Shown here piece by piece: positions 58,648-64,000 of a stretch of DNA of 64,000 nt (positions are counted from its first letter, which is position 1; the number at the start of each line of letters is the position of its first letter). Source of the DNA: Leptidea sinapis (taxonomy: Eukaryota; Arthropoda; Insecta; Lepidoptera; Pieridae); assembly GCF_905404315.1 (NCBI RefSeq), contig NC_066311.1, positions 3,906,001 to 3,970,000 of the forward strand. The letters are read 5' to 3'. Below the pieces are notes generated by a model. The model saw only the letters and a list, made by a program, of their open reading frames with translations. It made no database searches and was not told the origin of the DNA. The position numbers and the translations under genes are program-made.

Positions 58648-58790
58648 AGCGACAAACATACATAAATAAATCCATAACTCGGAAACAAACATCCATATTC
58701 ATCATATGAATGTTTGCACCTTCCGAGATTCAAACCCGGGACCTCTAGCTCAGTAGGCAAGGTCACTAACCACTGGGCTATATGGGTCAG
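58648..58790 (-). mobile_element. tRNA-derived SINE, copy 1 of a same-strand pair
   Basis: Read minus: CTGACCCATATAGCCCAGTG, GTTAGTGACC, a B-box-like GGTTTGAATCTC and TGCAAACATTCATATGATGA. The 3' half of the family is missing. Confidence 0.7.
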
Positions 58791-58862
58791 CGTCCCAAAA
58801 TTATTGTCTTCACAACAGTATTTAAAAGGGCAATAATACATTATTCATTAAACTATAATAAT

Positions 58863-59086
58863 ATTGTCACACTTTTACATTATCTTGCCTCAAACTAGGC
58901 ATAGCCTGTACTATGGGTACAAGACAACGATATATTTAATACAATATACTTACTTAAACATACATAAATATGTATCGGAAACAAACAATCATATTCATCA
59001 TATAAATTATTGCACCTACCGGGATACGAACCCGGGACCTCTAGCTACGTAGGCAGGGTCACTAACCAATGGGCTGTACGGGTCGT
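58863..59086 (-). mobile_element. tRNA-derived SINE, copy 2, full length
   Basis: Read minus: GACCCGTACAGCCCATTGG, GGTTCGTATCCCGG (B box), ATGATGAATATGATTGTTTG, TATATCGTTGTCTTGTACCC and ATAATGTAAAAGTGTGACA. Same orientation as copy 1, 72 bases away. Confidence 0.75.
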
Positions 59087-59459
59087 CAAATCAAAAAAGT
59101 CATAAGGTCGATCTTTTACTGCCATCTAAATTAGCTATTAAATTTGTGCAGTAAAATAATTCTGCTATATCGTATATTTGCCTCAATCCTAACAGTAATC
59201 TTGTATAAAAACTTTGACAAAACATAGACATATGGCTAAACATAACCATTATACCAACGCGTTTGTATAACCGAATACCAGCGCGTACGGCTAGTGTTGC
59301 CATGTTGCACGTGCGATAAATAATTTTTATATTCTGTGGACGTTTGGAATGCGATGACATGTTTTATGCAACCGTAGAATAGGCATGGGACAAATCTCGC
59401 CGTGTTTATTTTATTGTGGCTTAGCTAGAAGCATCTTGAAGGACTTGTCTATGGAAGAG

Positions 59460-59590
59460 GAATGTCTACGTTTTTTTTAAAGAACAAATATTGTATCGAA
59501 CGTATTGTACGACCTATCGAAACACCGTGCAAGAAAGGTCTTTTCACTGTTATTTGCACGTGGAAGAAAGTCCCTTTTTTTTGGGGAAGG
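59460..59590 (-). mobile_element. Jockey-like LINE tail, very degraded
   Basis: TTTTTTTTAAAGAACAAAT, ATCGAAACACCGTGCAAGAA and GCACGTGGAAGAAAGTCCC follow the order of the tail at 51.4 kb. Confidence 0.45.
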
Positions 59591-61174
59591 GCTACCCTCC
59601 GGGATAACCACGGCAGGGAGGTGGTGAATGCTCATGCATACCAACGCAGCCTAAGTCTGCATTAGTTATGTCGGACTCACGTAATACCAGAGTGCCTACC
59701 CACTAAACACCACCTGTGGCTTTGGGCAAGTGCCCTCCCTCTAAGCCTTCATCGAAAGCGCTCTTCTCTTCTTGTTCTGAGTTGGCAGACTTGGTAAACC
59801 TAAATTGACTGTACTAAATTATCGAGCGAATATGTATTAAAATTTTGAGAATTCCACGATAAATGATGGCGAGGAATGACTAGGGGGTGTAGTAGTAGGG
59901 GGCAAGCAAACCCAGATTTATAGCCTAAACACACACCTAACACATGGCTGGATTTAGTACTGCCATCGGAAGGACCAGTGGGCGCCTCGCGTCAATTGGT
60001 CCGGCAATAATTATGTGCGATTAACAATGCATATATCATCAAATATGGTCCGCTACCAGACCGCGTCCGAATGCTGATGGTTCGGACCAAATCTGATCAT
60101 GTGTTTGGGCTATAAGAGAGACTAGAGAGAGAGCTCGGAAATCGAAGGAAAACAACGCAGCGATTTAAGTCTGGCCTATATTAAAGTCACTAATCAATAA
60201 AATAATGTTAAACGTACTTAATATCTTATTAATATCATACCTATTTAAATACCTCGCTGAAAACAACACAAAATTGTGGTTAATTTGAAAATAATTATTA
60301 ATGGCTTTTTAATTATTAACAAAAACTTGATAAAATGCTTCTTTTAGAAACATTAACTAATTACTAAATCATATTTAGTTATACTATTACATAATCTTTG
60401 TTATTAGTAGATTGCGGAGAAAAAATAATGTTATGTTGGAGGTTACTGCAAACAGCGACATCTATTATATAGGTAGCTAACTAAGTGATTGGCGTTGGAA
60501 AGAAAACAGTGAACGTATTACTTATTAAGCCTAGATTCGAGACTCGCTCACGATTTCAATATTTTTATTACTGAATTTAATTCTTCGACTGGAAGTTTAT
60601 AAAAGCATTTTATTGCACTACAAACAGTGTTGAAATTATGCTAGTCTATAGTTTTATGCTCCGTCTAAATTCTAAGGTATTTTTATGGATTGAAGGGACT
60701 ATTACAACCTTTTCTGCACTCTTGAAACGTGTATAATCATGACGATCGGTTGAGTATTTAAGATTTGTAAAAAACAATGTCATAATCTCATTTACCTGTA
60801 ATATTGCTAGATACTGCCCCCGACTTTGTCTGCGTTAAATTAGTATCCCAGTCCCTCGGGAACTTAAAAATTTCGGGACAAAATGTATTCTTTATCCATT
60901 TCTCCACAGTCTCTAACAATAGTCTCTTGATAGGGTTACCACCCGTACTCTAAAATAGAATTTTATTCTCTGTGTCATGTATGTGTACTTTATAATATGC
61001 AATACTATTAAAGTACCTACGTTAAGATAAAAAAATACTAACTAATTGGCACATGCCAGCCATTCCAATTCCAAAAAAATTACATCAACAAAAACAAATA
61101 TATTTACAGAACTAAATATTTCCAATATTCTTCGTAAATTTTGGTTCATACATGATTTTCTCTATTCCAATGTT

Positions 61175-61546
61175 TGTCTTCTACCGCATTTATTACAGGG
61201 AGTGCTCCAAAGAGCTGTTTCATCTGATCCTTGCCGCCAAATTCCACCTTCTCCCGACACGTCACAAATTAAGGATATCATCCCTACCATCTCTCTGATG
61301 TTCCTATGCAGTGCTGTTTTCCATGAACTTTCTGCCACGTACAATCAAGTGTGAAATACTGTGAAATAAGCTTCCCTATACGGTATTTCCAAGCCGATAC
61401 CACATGGCCTTCAAAAGAAGCGCGTAGATCTTTCTAAAAGGCCGGCAACGCTCCTGCGATTCCTCTGGTTTTGCAAGATAATGTGGGCACAGATCACTTA
61501 ACATCAGGTGACCCGTACGCTTGTTTGTGCTCTTCCATAAAAAAAC
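61175..61546 (+). mobile_element. Jockey-like LINE tail
   Basis: CTTCTACCGCATTTATTACA, TCATCTGATCCTTGCCGCC, CACGTCACAAATTAAGGATA and AGGCCGGCAACGCTCCTGCG to TCTTCCATAAAAAAA. Frameshifts break the protein reading. Confidence 0.75.
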
Positions 61547-62078
61547 ATTGTCCAGATTATCTTTAAAAAAAAATTAAAAACGCCGTCGTAAAGCTAGCGA
61601 TGTTTGAACAATAATTATGCATATAACATAATTAGAACCGCTGTAAGTGTTTCCAGAACCGCGCTTACGAGATCCTTCGGGGAACCATCGTAATGGACTT
61701 TTTGTTGCGGGCTCTTACTGGATTTAAATTAAACTATTTTCAACTTTACTGCGATTGTTTTTACATGTTTTAAAACTAGTTATTAGTTGTAGCTTGCTTT
61801 TCGTCAATTTTTTTAAAAATAATGCAACAAGCCAGGAATTCGACGTTAAAAGCGTGGCAAATGGGTATATGCAATATCAGCTTTGCCGTCTAGGAGACAG
61901 TAGTTTTTATCTATATTTATTTTTCTATTTTTATTTAGATTAGATTAGATTTCCACATAGTCTTGACTTATAACGATATTAGATAGAATTCCACCTATAT
62001 ATTGACTCATCGCGATACTTCAGCAACCATTAAGCCCAGAGACTTGAAATTTGGTAGAACTATTCACGTACGTTTTGA

Positions 62079-62370
62079 CCAGTGGGAGGCACATTTGCAC
62101 AGGATGCCGGCTATATTATGGGTACCACAAGCAAAAATGTATAAGCATTACTGTGTTTGGGTTTGAAGGGCGCCGTAGCTAGTGAAATTACTGGGCAAAG
62201 GAGACTTAACGTCTTATGTCTCAAATAGACGAGCGCAATAGTAGTGCCGCTCGGAATTTTTGGGTTTTTCAAGAATCCTGAGCGGCGCTGCATTGTAATG
62301 GGCAGGGCGTATCAATTACCATCAGCTGAACGTCCTGCTCGTCTCGTCCCTTATTTTCATTAAAAAAAAA
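62079..62370 (+). repeat. Retroposon family A, full copy
   Basis: CCAGTGGGAGGCACATTTGC to CGTCTCGTCCCTTATTTTCA and an A run; one of the least decayed copies. Confidence 0.8.
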
Positions 62371-62948
62371 GAAACGTTCTATAGATAGGTATGCGATTTG
62401 ATATAAAAATCGGTCATCAAATCACTGTTTGTTTTGAAAAGTATCAATTTAAAACAACATGCACTCAGCGAAATATGTTTTGTATTACGTTTCCAATGAG
62501 TAACTCTATCCGATCGCCAAATGTTGACAGTTAATGATGTCACTCATGCCTTGCTGATGAATGATACATCCTAAACCAAAACATGGATCAATTGTCTGGT
62601 GGTCGCGTGTTGCTATGCAGATGTGGATAACTAAATAGCAGACCTGATGAAGTAATCCTTAGAAATTTGTGGAACAAATGTTTATGATGAACATATATAC
62701 ATAGATTCTCCATTACACGCGCGAATGTTCGATGTTTTCTATACTTTTACAATTTACGAGTTCATTATGAACGGTCAAAGTTCAAGTTAATGCAAAAAAA
62801 GCAGATTTTTGCAGGGTCATACTGAAGTTGTTACTTGAAATTTGTATTTTCTCCATTGAGAATATTTTATACATTATGGACAATAATGAGATAGGTCTAT
62901 ATTTCGAAATATCATTCATCTTACCTTTTTTATGGAGTAACATTATAG

Positions 62949-63771
62949 TTTTTTTTATGATAATAAGGGACGAGACGAGCAGGACGTTCAGCTGATGGTA
63001 ATTGATGCGCCCTGCCCATTACAATTCAGTGCCACTCAGGATTCTTGAAAAACCCAAAAATTCTGAGCGGCACTGCAATTGCGCTCGTCAACTTGAGACA
63101 TAAGATGTTAAGGCGACACTAAATGCCAGCGACCTTGAGCGATATGAGTTCACGGCTGCCGGCCCGCCATCCATGTAACAAAGCCAATATTTTCAAAATT
63201 CCTGCGTGGAAAACAGTTTATATGCTTACAATCCTCGTTATTCACTACTTATCTGAATAAATGAACCTACACAAAAAGTACAAGTTATAAGAATAACTTT
63301 TCTGAGAGAAATACCAAAAAAATGCGTCACGCCATGGCAAAAAACTTGTTTAACTTCAAAGAAAAGAAGTAGTTCAAAAAGGCTCGGCAGTGTTAACTAT
63401 AACCAACAGCAAGCATTAGCAACCTACAAATAAGACTTTAGGATATGTGTAACAGGATTAAGTAGTGTTCATAGCTGTATGCTATACTTTCACCACAAAA
63501 CTTGTCTAAAAACACCATGTATGCGTGTTTTCTGCTAACTCTTCGCCTTAAGGCTTGGTGACAGCCTAGCGAAACTTCTCTAAGAAAAAAGCGATTGATA
63601 GAATGGCAGATCTGAAAACACCATGTTTGTGTGTCGCCTTAAGTCCCGTTTGCGGCGGCGCCCTTCTGACCGAAATATAATATTGCTCGCACATTATTGC
63701 TTCACATTAGAAAAAGGCGCCGTTGTGGTACCCATCATCTAGCCGGCATCCTGTGCAAAGCCTCCCACTGG
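62949..63771 (-). repeat. Retroposon family A, interrupted by a MITE
   Basis: The 3' half is 62949-63111 (TTTTATGATAATAAGGGACG to CATAAGATGTTAA) and the 5' half 63643-63771 (GTCCCGTTTG to CTCCCACTGG). The TTAA at the break is present on both sides of the MITE. The outer ends split the LINE frame, with a short duplication (about ACTA). Confidence 0.85.
63112..63638 (+). mobile_element. TTAA-target MITE, complete copy
   Basis: 527 bp from GGCGACACTAAATGCCAGCG to TTTGTGTGTCGCC, between TTAA at 63108-63111 and 63639-63642. Inverted ends GGCGACAC/GTGTCGCC. The empty site is known from other family A copies, so the borders and the TTAA duplication are certain. TTAA is the target of piggyBac, but the ends are not the CCC type expected there. 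Confidence 0.85.
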
Positions 63772-64000
63772 AAAAGTAGTTGTCGTAGTCCATTCGTCAG
63801 GGATATATTCAATAATTAAAATTTCATCGAATAATTCTGTATGTAAAATAGTTTCAGATGCACCGATTAAAAGTTCATTAGAAATGTCATGACTCCTGTC
63901 GCTTTTCCTCTCTTCTGGGATGTTATTGCTTTCCTTATTTCGTCTATTATTGTATCTGGGAAAATAGCTTTCTGGTTACTTTTTGTTTATATATAGGTAC

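Larger units (their letters stand above)
47917..64000 (+). other. kibra: kibra intron 3, partial
   Basis: Begins GTAAGT and continues past the right edge with no further exon recognised. Outside the repeats listed, 51.6-52.3, 53.1-53.8, 54.1-54.7, 56.0-56.7, 59.1-61.1 and 61.6-62.0 kb show nothing I can assign. Confidence 0.75.
62815..64000 (-). mobile_element. LINE reverse transcriptase, split by a nested insertion, partial
   Basis: Reading minus, 64000-63772 gives EIRKAITSQKRGKATG, then (after a frame change) ISNELLIGASETILHTELFD and EYIPDEWTTTT. The text resumes at about 62948 with IMLLHKKGKMNDISKYRPIS and LLSIMYKIFSMEKIQ. These are the conserved fingers/palm segments of a non-LTR reverse transcriptase. 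The 822 bases between are a family A retroposon that itself holds a TTAA MITE. The LINE continues past the window edge and looks inactive. Confidence 0.8.

Overview
The window is AT-rich eukaryotic DNA with one recognisable host gene, split over very long introns and surrounded by degraded mobile elements. Several repeat families (the CCAGTGGGAGGC retroposon, the AGCTGACCC repeat, jockey-like LINE tails and tRNA-like SINEs) are of types I know from moths and butterflies, so a lepidopteran is by far the best guess. The species cannot be told from the sequence.

Host gene: three exons on the + strand encode the first 111 residues of Kibra (WWC family), the WW-domain scaffold upstream of Hippo/Warts signalling. 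Exon 1 (3902-4029) carries WW1, exon 2 (36670-36779) most of WW2, and exon 3 (47822-47916) the end of WW2 and the start of the following helical region. All splice sites are canonical and the phases fit (2, 1, 0). Intron 1 is 32.6 kb, intron 2 is 11.0 kb, and intron 3 runs off the right edge with the rest of the gene. The promoter and first 650 bases of intron 1 are GC-richer than the surroundings. They hold a dense cluster of CATTCC/GGAATG motifs, the site of TEAD/Scalloped, which together with Yorkie controls kibra in Drosophila.

Layout: 1-3640 is upstream, mostly unassignable DNA; 3641-4700 is promoter, exon 1 and the motif cluster. Within intron 1, 4.7-13.4 kb is sparse with a few retroposons. 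The 13.4-24.7 kb stretch is a transposon hotspot holding a 36-bp-period minisatellite, a P-like MITE with a THAP exon remnant, a TTAA MITE, a mariner-type element with 460-bp terminal repeats, LINE tails, and a dead DD34E Tc1 element. The 24.7-36.6 kb stretch is mostly unassigned. Intron 2 (36.8-47.8 kb) holds retroposons, MITEs, LINE tails and a tRNA-like sequence. Intron 3 (47.9-64 kb) holds LINE tails, an inverted pair of tRNA-like sequences, MITEs, tandem SINEs, a Tigger-like MITE, a 78-bp-arm inverted repeat and, at the right edge, a three-level nested insertion.

No rRNA gene, CRISPR array, viral gene or second host gene was found. Most short reading frames in the window are chance frames in AT-rich DNA or frames inside repeats.
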